Source: Labilithrix sp. (GTDB lineage: Bacteria > Myxococcota_A > Polyangia > Polyangiales > Polyangiaceae). From it: a stretch of DNA of 64,000 nt. Below the pieces are notes generated by a model. It was not told where the DNA came from. It did not search any database and worked only from the letters and a program-made list of their open reading frames with translations. The stretch spans positions 268,501 through 332,500 of the forward strand of contig JAHBWE010000014.1 of the NCBI GenBank assembly GCA_019637155.1, given 5' to 3'. The position numbers and the translations under genes were made by a program. Each line of letters begins with the position of its first letter. Within the stretch, counting starts at the first letter, position 1. Below are positions 24,860 to 33,340 of this stretch, in pieces.

Positions 24860-25885
24860 TCAGCCTGGCGGCGGGAACGTCTTCGCGAGGAGCTCGAGCG
24901 CGCGCGGTGTCTCGCTCGCCTCGATGTGTGGATCGGCGTGCCGCGCGCGTGGGACCTTCGTGTACGTGACCTCGGCCTCGCGCTTGCGGAGCGCCTCCGC
25001 CAGCGCGACGGACTGCGACCACGGCACCGTGCAGTCGTCGGCGCCGTGCGCGATCATGAACGGCGGCAGCACGCGCGCGGTCTCGACGTAGCCGATCAGG
25101 TTCGCGGCGCGCGTCGCGGCGACGCAGGCCGGATCGCCGAGGTCGAGCCAGCGATCGCCGCACACCCACGTCGACTCCGCGGTCGAAGGGCCGGAGTGGC
25201 GCTCGTACGTCTCGGGGCACGCGACGGGCGGGTGGGCCGCGTGCTGCGCGTCCATCTGCGCGAAGTCGGTCGGCCCGTACCAGTCCACCACCGCCTGCAC
25301 CGCGGCGGACACGTGCGCGTTGCCGAGGGAGGGATCGTCGAACGCGGTCGGCTGATCGCCGGTGACGCCGAGCATCACCGCGAGCCAGCCGCCGGCCGAG
25401 TCTCCCCACGCCGCGAAGCGCTCCGGGTCGAGGTCCCATCGCTCCGCGTTCGCGCGGAGGAAGCGCACCGCCGCCTTCGCGTCGCGCGCGGCGGCGGGGA
25501 AGGGGGCCTCCGGCGCGAGGCGGTAGTTCACCGCCGCGAACACGTAGCCCGCGGCGACGACGGCCTCCGCGGCGGGGCCGAGCTCCACCATCCGCGCGGA
25601 GCCGGTGTGGAACGCGCCGCCGTGGAAGCGCACGACGACGGGGTAGGGCTTCCTCCCGTTCTGCGGCACGAACAGGTCGAGCTTCTGCGTCGGCGAAGAC
25701 GCGGCGTAGGGGATCGCGGCGTGCGAGGTCGCCCCCGAGATCGCGCCGCCTCCTTGCGTCTCCGCGAACTCCACCTCCGCGGCGCTCCGCGCCGGACCGG
25801 CCGGCTGCGTCGCGCACGCGGCGCACACGACGCAGGCGGCGCACGCGGCGCACGCGAGGAGCATGACGAGGGCGCGCGGCGACAT
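24860..25885 (-). CDS. Alpha/beta-hydrolase, carboxylesterase-like, exported
   Basis: The 341-residue protein has an N-terminal signal with several Cys (CAACVVCAACATQ), so it may be a lipoprotein. The HGGAFH oxyanion motif is at about 88-93 and the nucleophile Ser163 lies in WGDSAGGW. The likely acid/base partners lie in AHGADDCTVPW and RARHADPH. This is the hormone-sensitive-lipase/esterase arrangement, hydrolysing short acyl or aryl esters. It is divergent from a MarR-acetyltransferase fusion gene with a palindromic operator between them, so it is probably part of that regulon. Confidence 0.85.
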   Translation of the reverse strand: MSPRALVMLLACAACAACVVCAACATQPAGPARSAAEVEFAETQGGGAISGATSHAAIPYAASSPTQKLDLFVPQNGRKPYPVVVRFHGGAFHTGSARMVELGPAAEAVVAAGYVFAAVNYRLAPEAPFPAAARDAKAAVRFLRANAERWDLDPERFAAWGDSAGGWLAVMLGVTGDQPTAFDDPSLGNAHVSAAVQAVVDWYGPTDFAQMDAQHAAHPPVACPETYERHSGPSTAESTWVCGDRWLDLGDPACVAATRAANLIGYVETARVLPPFMIAHGADDCTVPWSQSVALAEALRKREAEVTYTKVPRARHADPHIEASETPRALELLAKTFPPPG

Positions 25886-25925
25886 CGCGTCCAGCGTACC
25901 CCCGCGCGGCGGGGTTGCGGAAATA

Positions 25926-25941
25926 ACATAACGTGTTATGT
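25926..25941. promoter_or_regulatory. Perfect palindrome, probable MarR operator
   Basis: ACATAAC-GT-GTTATGT has 7-bp perfect arms and ends one base before the ATG at 25943. MarR regulators commonly bind such ATAAC..GTTAT half-sites. The site lies between the divergent esterase and the MarR fusion gene and could repress both. Confidence 0.75.
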
Positions 25942-25942
25942 A

Positions 25943-26908
25943 ATGCTCATGCCGGACCTCGTCGCCGATCTCGGGCATCTCTTCCTCGGCAGCCGCCTCA
26001 AGCGGGTCGCGGAGCGGCTCCAGGCCGACGCGGCCAAGGTGCATCGCGCGATGGGCGTGGACGCGCAGCCGGCGGAGGTCGCGCTCCTCGCCGCGCTCGA
26101 TCGTTTCGGACCGATGACAGTCTCGGCGACGGTGGAGGCGCTCGGCGTCAGCCAGCCGGCGGTGACGCGCACGGCGGCGGGGCTCGTCGAGCGGGGCCTC
26201 GTCGCCTCGGAGCCGGGGGAGGACCAGCGGCAGAAGCTGCTCACGCTGACGCGGCAGGGCCGCGCGCTGATCGCGAAGGCGAAGAAGGCGGCGTGGCCGA
26301 TCATCGACGAGGCGGTCACGGCGCTCTGCGCGCCGCTCGCGGGGACGTTGCTCGAGCAGCTCGCGCTCCTGGAGCAGGGCCTCGAGGAGCGGCCGCTCGA
26401 GGCGCGGGCGCTGGCGGCGGCGGACCGCGCGCGCGACGTCGTCACGATTCGCGACTACGACGACGAGCTCGCGACGGCGTTCCACGACATCAACGCGGAG
26501 TGGATCGAGTCGATGTTCGTGCTCGAGAAGAAGGACGTCGAGATCCTCTCGAACCCACGCGGGACCATCATTGATTCAGGCGGTGTTGTCCTTTTTGCCG
26601 AATCAAAGGAGCTCGGCGTGATAGGCACCGCCGCGCTGATGAAGGTCGAAGACGGCGTCTACGAGCTCACGAAGATGGGCGTGACGGAGCGCGCCCGCGG
26701 CCGCAAGGCAGGTGAGCTCCTGCTCTCCGCCGCGATCGCACGAGCGAAGGCGATGCGCGTAAAGACGCTCTACCTCCTCACGAACCGAAAATGTGTAGCC
26801 GCGATCCGACTCTACGAAAAGCTCGGCTTCATCCACGACAACGAGATCAATCGCCGCTACGGCGCCACCTACACTCGCTGCGACGTCGCAATGCGATATC
26901 CACTCTGA
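25943..26908 (+). CDS. MarR-type regulator fused to a GNAT acetyltransferase
   Basis: The 321-residue protein has a MarR winged helix at about 40-115 (GPMTVSATVEALGVSQPAVT, then EPGEDQRQKLLTLTRQG). A helical dimer segment follows, then a GNAT domain from about 165 to the end with the acetyl-CoA loop TERARGRKAGELLL and the tail YEKLGFIHDNE. Such fusions are known; they bind DNA and presumably acetylate a small molecule or protein, linking detection to modification. ATGs at 25943 and 25949 are both in frame. The palindrome just upstream suggests autoregulation. The segment near 26565-26640 is locally less GC-rich than its surroundings. Confidence 0.88.
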   Translation: MLMPDLVADLGHLFLGSRLKRVAERLQADAAKVHRAMGVDAQPAEVALLAALDRFGPMTVSATVEALGVSQPAVTRTAAGLVERGLVASEPGEDQRQKLLTLTRQGRALIAKAKKAAWPIIDEAVTALCAPLAGTLLEQLALLEQGLEERPLEARALAAADRARDVVTIRDYDDELATAFHDINAEWIESMFVLEKKDVEILSNPRGTIIDSGGVVLFAESKELGVIGTAALMKVEDGVYELTKMGVTERARGRKAGELLLSAAIARAKAMRVKTLYLLTNRKCVAAIRLYEKLGFIHDNEINRRYGATYTRCDVAMRYPL

Positions 26909-26967
26909 CGTCCGCGCCTGACGTCCGCGCCTGACGTCCGCGTCCGATGTCGCTCTGACGTCCGCGC
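26905..26967. repeat. 13-bp tandem repeat between convergent genes
   Basis: Units of CTGACGTCCGCGC start at 26905, 26918 and 26931 (last base changed), with a diverged unit and another good copy at 26955. The first contains the MarR-fusion stop codon and the last reaches the stop of the convergent lipoprotein gene. Confidence 0.8.
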
Positions 26968-27545
26968 TATGGCTGCGCGCGGACGCAGATGCGGCCGACG
27001 AGCGAGACGTTCGCGCACCGCGGCAGCTCGGGTGGGCACTCGCTCGCGGTCTGGCACTCGTCGCTGCAGCGGAGCTGTCCGCCGGTGCCTTCGAGGCAGA
27101 CCGCGCTCGTGCAGTCCTGACCGTCCGCGCACGGCTGCCCAGGAGCCGTCGTCCCGCGCGCGCCCGGGGTGCAGGCGCAGATGCCGTCGCACTCACACCG
27201 GAGCGCGAGCTGGCAGTCATGGTTGAAGCTGCACTCGGTGCCGGTCGCGCCGGGCCCGTTCGCGTCACGGGCCGCGCGCGCATCGCTCCCGGCGTCGAGC
27301 GCGGCGTCGCCGCCCTTCGCGTCAGCGGCCGTCGCGTCGGCGACATCGTCATCGTCATCGTCATCGCCATCGTCGTCGTCGTCGCTGCTTTTGACGGGAG
27401 GCCGGCGCCGATCGGTCGCGACATCGGCAACCGCGCCGTCAGCAGGAAGCACGACATAGTTCACGTCGCGGCACCCAACCGCGAGGATCCCCACATAAAC
27501 CACCGACGCTGCACCCATCGCAACCCCGGCACGAAGCCGCCGCAT
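26967..27545 (-). CDS. Cys-rich putative lipoprotein with Asp tract
   Basis: The 192-residue protein has a signal peptide with lipobox Cys25 (LAVGC), then a linker with a long Asp tract (SSDDDDDGDDDDDDDVAD) and Ala/Asp-rich sequence. The C-terminal half has about 14 Cys in EGF-like or dickkopf-like spacing (TECSFNHDCQLALRCECDG, CADGQDCTSAVC). This architecture of lipid anchor, flexible acidic linker and disulfide-rich head is common in myxobacterial surface proteins of unknown function. No operon partner is seen. Confidence 0.75.
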   Translation of the reverse strand: MRRLRAGVAMGAASVVYVGILAVGCRDVNYVVLPADGAVADVATDRRRPPVKSSDDDDDGDDDDDDDVADATAADAKGGDAALDAGSDARAARDANGPGATGTECSFNHDCQLALRCECDGICACTPGARGTTAPGQPCADGQDCTSAVCLEGTGGQLRCSDECQTASECPPELPRCANVSLVGRICVRAQP

Positions 27546-27596
27546 CGATCCATCATACCATCACGCCACGACGAGCCCTCACCCGCGTGCGCGAGG

Positions 27597-27908
27597 TCAG
27601 GGGTCGCCGTTGCGTTCGCGGACGGCGGCTTGCCAGCGGTGGAGTCGTTCGCGGAGCTCGCGCATGCGGTGTTCGTCGGGCGCGGCGGCGAGGCGGGCTT
27701 GCGTGCGGACGGCGTGCGACTCGGCGAGGACCGCGTTCGTGTCTTCGTGCGCGGCCTCCGCGCGTGCGCCGGCTTCGCGTGCGTGGCGGATGACGTCTTC
27801 CACCGTGCGGTCGCTGTCGGGGAGCTCCGCGTCGTGCAGTCGCGCATAGACGCCGCTGCGAAAGACGCGCGGCTCCTTTGGTTTGGGATCCTCCTGGGTC
27901 ATCGACAT
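27597..27908 (-). CDS. Small hypothetical protein (103 aa)
   Basis: The start is ATG 27908 (MSMTQEDPKPKEPRVF), with an ATG at 27902 as alternative. The protein is polar and mostly helical: DRTVEDVIRHAREAGARAEA, then DEHRMRELRERLHRWQAAV. There is no signal or membrane segment. Composition is protein-like and the opposite strand is not. I do not recognise it. Confidence 0.55.
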   Translation of the reverse strand: MSMTQEDPKPKEPRVFRSGVYARLHDAELPDSDRTVEDVIRHAREAGARAEAAHEDTNAVLAESHAVRTQARLAAAPDEHRMRELRERLHRWQAAVRERNGDP

Positions 27909-28106
27909 CCACCCCGAGCCGATCGTTCGAAGTGCAACCGATGGTCCATCCGTTAGCGCAGCAATGATTCGACGTTTGCGGCTTTCACGCGTCGCCGTTC
28001 GCCCCATCCCCGGCGAGCATGGCGCAAGTTGCACCAGCACGGCCGGCGGGACCACGCCGGATACGGCATACCGGATATCGGAACGTCGAATGCAGCCGAT
28101 CACCGC

Positions 28107-28373
28107 ATGAAGAGCATGAAGAGCATGAAGACGAAATCCGACGAGCTCGGGCGTGGCCACACGCTCGCGACCGGTCGGCCCGGCAGCCGGCACCCCATCT
28201 CCGAGGCGAGGCACGCCGGAGCCCACGCAGAGTCCGTCGTGCGGAGCGACAACCCGCACGGCGACATGAAGCTCTCGAGCGCCCGCGGAACGACACAAGA
28301 GCGCGAGCACGAGGACCTCGCCGAGGGAAAACCCGGCGCCGACCGCAACCTCGCCGACGCAACCGACGACTGA
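28107..28373 (+). CDS. Small hydrophilic hypothetical protein (88 aa)
   Basis: The protein begins MKSMKSMKTKSDELGRG from three repeated 9-base units (ATGAAGAGC). It is rich in His, Arg, Asp and Glu and ends ADRNLADATDD. It lacks hydrophobic core segments, so it would be disordered. No strong ribosome site is visible, and a shadow frame cannot be excluded. Confidence 0.35.
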   Translation: MKSMKSMKTKSDELGRGHTLATGRPGSRHPISEARHAGAHAESVVRSDNPHGDMKLSSARGTTQEREHEDLAEGKPGADRNLADATDD

Positions 28374-28566
28374 CCCGCCAGCCCGCGAAGCCGCACGCCC
28401 CGCGGCCGTTCCGCGTCCGACGGTGCGGCTCCGTTCGTTCGGCGCGGTGGCGCTGGGGTGGCTCGGCCGTACGCGGTCGCTCCGCGGCCGACCGTACGGT
28501 CCGTCCCCGCGTCGTTGCGCGGGTGGTCGTGTTCGCTTCTTTACACGGCTGGGGGTGGGGGCTTAG

Positions 28567-28983
28567 ATGAAGGCCATGGCCTGCGCATGCCTTCGTTTCG
28601 CCGATGTTTGGCGCGGGGCGTGGCGGTTCGTGGCGTCGTCGGTCGTGGTGCTGATGGCGCTCGCGTGGTTCGGGCTCGTGAGCACGGCGGGGGCGGCGGT
28701 CGCGCCGCGGCTGGCGGCGAGCGCCTGCGATGCGCGGGCGTCCGATGTGTCGCATGCGTGGGGGAACGACGAGAAGGTCGCCGTCGATCTGAAGGCGATC
28801 GAGGTCGACCTCGACGACGACGACGATGACGATGACCCGCTCTGGCACGTCGTCGGGCATGCGCCGGCGTTTCGTTGGGCTCCGGGGGCGCCGCGGCCCG
28901 CGGCGGCGGAGCGCGGGGCGCTGCCGATCGATACGTCGCGCTTCGTCGCGGGTATCGGGCTCCCGCGCGGGCCGCCGGTCTAG
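28567..28983 (+). CDS. Exported or membrane-anchored small protein with Asp tract
   Basis: The 138-residue protein has an uncleaved or signal-type hydrophobic segment at about 20-46 (FVASSVVVLMALAWFGLVST). A short Cys-containing stretch and an eight-Asp run (EVDLDDDDDDDDPLW) follow, then a Pro/Arg-rich tail. I do not recognise the family. It lies about 100 bp upstream of the efflux operon but has no sequence link to it. Confidence 0.55.
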   Translation: MKAMACACLRFADVWRGAWRFVASSVVVLMALAWFGLVSTAGAAVAPRLAASACDARASDVSHAWGNDEKVAVDLKAIEVDLDDDDDDDDPLWHVVGHAPAFRWAPGAPRPAAAERGALPIDTSRFVAGIGLPRGPPV

Positions 28984-29090
28984 GCGCCGTCCCCAACCCC
29001 TCGCGCGCGCCGGCCGGCAGCTCGGTCCGGCGTCGCATCCATTTTCATTCGACCGTCGCGGTCAGCGCGGCGGAGCTCGGACATTGCGCC

Positions 29091-30176
29091 ATGGCCCGAA
29101 TCGCGACGCTCCTCGTCGTGCCGGTGCTCCTCTCGATGGGGTGCCGGAGCGAACATCATCCTAGTCACACCGACGACACGAAGTTCCTCGTGACGAGCCC
29201 GCTCCGGAAGGACACCGAGCTCACGCGAGACTACGTCGCGCAGATCCGCGCGATCCAGCACATCGAATTACGCGCGCTCGAAAAGGGATATCTGCAAGGC
29301 ATCTTCGTCGACGAAGGGAGACGTGTCCCCCGCGGCGCGCGGATGTTCCAGATCATGCCGCGCATGTACCAGGCGGAGGTCCAGAAAGCCGAGGCGGAGG
29401 CCGACCTCAGCGAGATCGAGCTGAACAACACGCGGCTCCTCGCCGAGAAGAACGTCGTCTCGCCCAACGAGCTCGCGCTCGCGAAGGCGAAGCTCAATCG
29501 AGCCAAAGCGCAGGTCTCGCTCGCGACGACCCAGAAATCGATGACCGAGATCCGCGCCCCGTTCGACGGGATGATGGGCCGGTTCCACGTGCGGATCGGC
29601 AGCCTCGTCGACGAGGGCGACCTCCTCACGACGCTGTCCGACAACAGCACGGTATGGGTCTATTTCAACGTCAGCGAGACCGAATATCTCCACTACCAGG
29701 CGCGCTCCGACGGCGGCGCCGCTCCCACGCCGGTGCAGCTCGTGATGGCCGACGGGCAGCTCTTCGAGCAGCCCGGCAAGGTCGAGACGATCGAGGCCGA
29801 CTTCAACAACGAGACCGGCAACCTCGCGTTTCGCGCGACGTTCCCGAACCCGAGCGGCCTCCTCCGCCACGGCGAGACCGGGAAGGTCCGCATGACCGCG
29901 CCGCTCCCGCGCGCGCTCCTCGTCCCGCAGAAGGCGACCTTCGACGTCCTCGACAAGAAGTTCGTCTACGTCGTCGACGACAAGGGCGTCGTCCACTCCC
30001 GCCCGATCACGATCGCCGCGGAGATGCCGCAGGTCTACGCGGTCGAGAGCGGCCTCGACGAGCGCGACCGGATCGTCGTCGACGGCCTCCGCAAGGTCCG
30101 CGACGGCGCCGCGATCGCGGTCGAATACAAGTCGCCGGCGGAGGTGCTCGAGCACCTCGAGGTGCCGGCCGAATGA
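29091..30176 (+). CDS. RND efflux periplasmic adaptor (HlyD/MFP family)
   Basis: The 361-residue lipoprotein (lipobox Cys18, LLSMGC) has a lipoyl-like half (LRALEKGYLQGIFVDEGRRV), then a helical hairpin (AEVQKAEAEADLSEIELNNT...). The second lipoyl half is APFDGMMGRFHVRIGSLVDE, and a beta-barrel and membrane-proximal domain follow (LLVPQKATFDVLDKKFVYVV). It bridges the inner-membrane pump to the outer-membrane channel. Its stop overlaps the pump start as ATGA. No linked regulator is visible next to the operon. Confidence 0.92.
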   Translation: MARIATLLVVPVLLSMGCRSEHHPSHTDDTKFLVTSPLRKDTELTRDYVAQIRAIQHIELRALEKGYLQGIFVDEGRRVPRGARMFQIMPRMYQAEVQKAEAEADLSEIELNNTRLLAEKNVVSPNELALAKAKLNRAKAQVSLATTQKSMTEIRAPFDGMMGRFHVRIGSLVDEGDLLTTLSDNSTVWVYFNVSETEYLHYQARSDGGAAPTPVQLVMADGQLFEQPGKVETIEADFNNETGNLAFRATFPNPSGLLRHGETGKVRMTAPLPRALLVPQKATFDVLDKKFVYVVDDKGVVHSRPITIAAEMPQVYAVESGLDERDRIVVDGLRKVRDGAAIAVEYKSPAEVLEHLEVPAE

Positions 30177-33100
30177 TCACCGCCAAGTTCGTCCACCGGC
30201 CCGTGCTCGCGATCGTCCTGTCGATCGTCATCGCGTTCCTCGGCCTCCTCGCGATGCAGTCGCGGCCCGTCTCGCAGTTCCCCGAGATCTCGCCGCCGCG
30301 GGTCATCGTCACGCTCGACTTCCCGGGCGCGAGCGCCGACGTCCTCGTGCAGTCCTCGCTCATCACGCTCGAGCGCGCGATCAACGGCGTCCCGGGCATG
30401 AGCTACATGATCTCCGACGCGACGAGCGCCGGCGAGGCCACGATTCAGGTCATCTTCGAGCTGGGGACCGACGAGAACCAGGCCGTCGTCAACGTGAAGA
30501 ACCGCGTCGACCAAGTGCTCAATCGCCTGCCGCCGCTCGTGCAGCTGGAGGGCGTGGTCGTCAACAAGGTCCAGCCCAGCATGTTGATGTACGTCAACCT
30601 CTACAGCTCGGAGAAGACCGCCGACCAGAAGTTCCTCTACAACTTCGCGAATGCCAATCTCCTCCCCGAGCTGACGCGCGTAAAGGGAATTGCCCAAACG
30701 CGCATCCTCGGATCTCGCCAGTACGCGATGCGGATCTGGCTGAACCCCGATCGGATGCGCGCCTACGGCGTCTCGACCGAAGACGTGATGAAGGCGATCG
30801 ACGAGCAGAGCGTCATCGGCCGGCCCGGCCGCCTCGGGCAGGCGTCCGGCAAGCAGGCGCAGGCGCTCGAATACGTGTTGACCTACGAGGGCCGCTACAA
30901 CAAACCCGCGCAATACGAAAATATCATCCTCCGCGCCAACCACGAGGGCGAGACGCTCCGCCTCAAAGACGTCGCGAAGGTCGAGCTCGGGAGCGAGTTC
31001 TTCGACATCTATTCCAACCTCGACGGCCTCCCCTCCGCCGCGATCGTGCTCAAACAGACGTACGGCAGCAACGCGAGCGAGGTGATCGGCGTCGTCAAGG
31101 CCAAGCTCGAAGAGCTGAAGCGGACCTCCTTCCCCGCGGGGATGGATTACAAGATCAGCTACGACGTCTCGACGTTCCTCGACGCGTCGATCGAGAAGGT
31201 CGTGCACACGCTCGGGGAGGCGTTCGTCCTCGTCGCGCTCGTGGTCTTCGTGTTCCTCGGCGACTGGCGGTCGACGCTCATCCCGACGCTCGCGGTCCCG
31301 GTCTCGCTCGTGGGCTCGTTCCTCTTCATGCAGCTGTTCGGGATCACGATCAACCTCATCACCCTCTTCGCGCTCGTCCTCGCGATCGGCATCGTCGTCG
31401 ACAACGCGATCGTCGTCGTCGAGGCGGTGCACGTGAAGATGGCGGAGGAGCGCCTCTCGCCGTACCTCGCGGTGAAGAAGGTGCTCGGCGAGATCAGCGG
31501 CGCCGTCATCGCGATCACGCTGATGATGACCGCGGTCTTCGTCCCGGTCGCGTTCATGACCGGCCCGGTCGGCATCTTCTACCGCCAGTTCTCGATCACG
31601 ATGGCGACGGCGATCGTCCTCTCCGGCGTGATCGCGCTCACGCTCACGCCGGTCCTCTGCGCGATGATCCTCCGGCCCGACCACGGGACGCCGAAGCGGA
31701 AGACGCCGATCGGCGTCGCGCTCGGCGCCTTCAACCGCGTCTTCGAGCGCGGCACCGGCATCTACGCGCGCGGCCTCGAGCGCATCGTCGATCGGCGCAG
31801 CGTGACGTTCGCGCTCCTCGCCGTCTTCGTCTTCGGGATCGCGGGCGTGAACCGGGTCCTCCCCGCCGGCTTCGTCCCGAGCGAGGACCAGGGCATGATC
31901 TACGGCATCATCCAGACGCCGCCGGGCGCGACGCTGGAGCGGACGAACGACGTCGCGCGGCACCTCCAGGAGATCGCGCAGAAGGTGGACGGCGTCGAGT
32001 CGGTCTCGTCGCTCGCCGGCTACGAGATCCTCACCGAGGGCCGCGGCTCCAACGCCGGCACCTGCCTCATCAGCCTGAAGAGCGGGTCCGCCCGCAAGCG
32101 ATCGGTCGCCCAGATCATCGAGGAGCTGGAGGAGAAGTCGAAGGACGTCGGCGCCGTGATCGAGTTCTTCGAGCCGCCGGCGGTGCCGGGCTACGGCGCC
32201 GCGAGCGGCTTCGCGCTGCGCCTCTTGGACAAGAGCAACGAGACCGACTACCAGGAGCTCGATCGCGTCAACAAAGAGCTCATGGACAACCTCGCCAAGC
32301 GCAAGGAGCTCACCGGGCTCTTCACGTTCTACGCCGCGAACTATCCCCAGTACGAGGTCGTCATCGACAACGAGCTGGCGATGCAGAAGGGCGTCTCGAT
32401 CAAGAACGCGATGGATAACCTCGATATCCTGATCGGGAGCACCTACGAGCAGGGGTTCATTCGATTCGGCAATTTCTTCAAGGTGTATACCCAATCAGCT
32501 CCGGAGTTCCGGCGCCTCCCGTCCGACGTGCTGAACCTCTACGTCAAGAACGACCGCGGCGAGATGGTGCCTTATTCGGCGTTCATGACGCTGCGGAAGA
32601 CGCAGGGGCCGAACGAGATTACCCGTTACAACATGTACAACTCCGCCGCGATCCGCGGCGAGCCGGCGAAGGGCTACACGAGCGGGGAGGCGATCGCGGC
32701 GGTCCGCGAGGTGGCGGCGGAGACGCTGCCGCGCGGCTACGACATCGCGTGGGAGGGGCTCTCGTTCGACGAGGCGAAGCGCGGCAACGAGGCGCTCTAC
32801 GTCTTCCTCGTCGTGCTCGTCTTCGTCTACCTCGTGCTCGCAGCGCAGTACGAGAGCTTCCTCCTCCCGTTCGCGGTCGTCCTCTCGCTGCCCGCCGGCG
32901 TGTTCGGATCGCTCGCGGTCCTGAAGGCGATGGGGCTCGCCAACGACGTCTATGCCCAGGTCGGGCTCGTGATGCTGGTCGGGCTCCTCGGCAAGAACGC
33001 GGTGCTCATCGTCGAGGTCGCGGTGCAGAAGCATCGGGAGGGCGTGGCGATCGCGCGCGCCGCGATCGAGGGCGCCCGGATGCGCTTTCGCCCGATCTTG

Positions 33101-33340
33101 ATGACGTCGTTCGCGTTCATCGCGGGCCTCATCCCGCTCGTCGGCGCGACGGGACCGGGCGCGGTCGGCAATCGCACGATCGGCGCGTCGGCGCTCGGCG
33201 GCATGTTGTTCGGCACCGTCTTCGGCGTCGTCATCGTGCCCGGACTCTACTTCGTGTTCGCGTCGCTGGCGGAGGGCCGGCGCCTGATCCGCGACGAGGA
33301 GGACGAGCCGCTCTCCGAGGACGTGGCGCACCATGTGTAG
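30173..33340 (+). CDS. RND efflux pump permease (HAE-1/AcrB-like)
   Basis: The 1055-residue pump has the usual 12-helix layout with two large periplasmic loops. Visible motifs are the N-terminal HRPVLAIVLSIVIAFLGLLA, GDWRSTLIPTLAVPVSLVGS, TM4 GIVVDNAIVVVEAVHVKM and TM10 VGLLGKNAVLIVEVA. The proton-relay pair in AcrB is Asp-Asp; here it is Asp410-Asn411, while the TM10 Lys is kept. It exports hydrophobic compounds using proton flow. Translation is coupled to the adaptor (ATGA) and overlaps the outer-membrane gene by 8 bp. The substrate cannot be read from sequence. Confidence 0.93.
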   Translation: MITAKFVHRPVLAIVLSIVIAFLGLLAMQSRPVSQFPEISPPRVIVTLDFPGASADVLVQSSLITLERAINGVPGMSYMISDATSAGEATIQVIFELGTDENQAVVNVKNRVDQVLNRLPPLVQLEGVVVNKVQPSMLMYVNLYSSEKTADQKFLYNFANANLLPELTRVKGIAQTRILGSRQYAMRIWLNPDRMRAYGVSTEDVMKAIDEQSVIGRPGRLGQASGKQAQALEYVLTYEGRYNKPAQYENIILRANHEGETLRLKDVAKVELGSEFFDIYSNLDGLPSAAIVLKQTYGSNASEVIGVVKAKLEELKRTSFPAGMDYKISYDVSTFLDASIEKVVHTLGEAFVLVALVVFVFLGDWRSTLIPTLAVPVSLVGSFLFMQLFGITINLITLFALVLAIGIVVDNAIVVVEAVHVKMAEERLSPYLAVKKVLGEISGAVIAITLMMTAVFVPVAFMTGPVGIFYRQFSITMATAIVLSGVIALTLTPVLCAMILRPDHGTPKRKTPIGVALGAFNRVFERGTGIYARGLERIVDRRSVTFALLAVFVFGIAGVNRVLPAGFVPSEDQGMIYGIIQTPPGATLERTNDVARHLQEIAQKVDGVESVSSLAGYEILTEGRGSNAGTCLISLKSGSARKRSVAQIIEELEEKSKDVGAVIEFFEPPAVPGYGAASGFALRLLDKSNETDYQELDRVNKELMDNLAKRKELTGLFTFYAANYPQYEVVIDNELAMQKGVSIKNAMDNLDILIGSTYEQGFIRFGNFFKVYTQSAPEFRRLPSDVLNLYVKNDRGEMVPYSAFMTLRKTQGPNEITRYNMYNSAAIRGEPAKGYTSGEAIAAVREVAAETLPRGYDIAWEGLSFDEAKRGNEALYVFLVVLVFVYLVLAAQYESFLLPFAVVLSLPAGVFGSLAVLKAMGLANDVYAQVGLVMLVGLLGKNAVLIVEVAVQKHREGVAIARAAIEGARMRFRPILMTSFAFIAGLIPLVGATGPGAVGNRTIGASALGGMLFGTVFGVVIVPGLYFVFASLAEGRRLIRDEEDEPLSEDVAHHV

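Noticed and set aside
28019..28570. Arg-rich plus-strand frame over the small ORF region
   Set aside because: It has no start context and reads as a shadow with RRRR-type runs.
30035..32494. Long minus-strand frame opposite the RND pump
   Set aside because: Asp/His/Arg-rich sequence with no hydrophobic core; the plus strand has all RND motifs.
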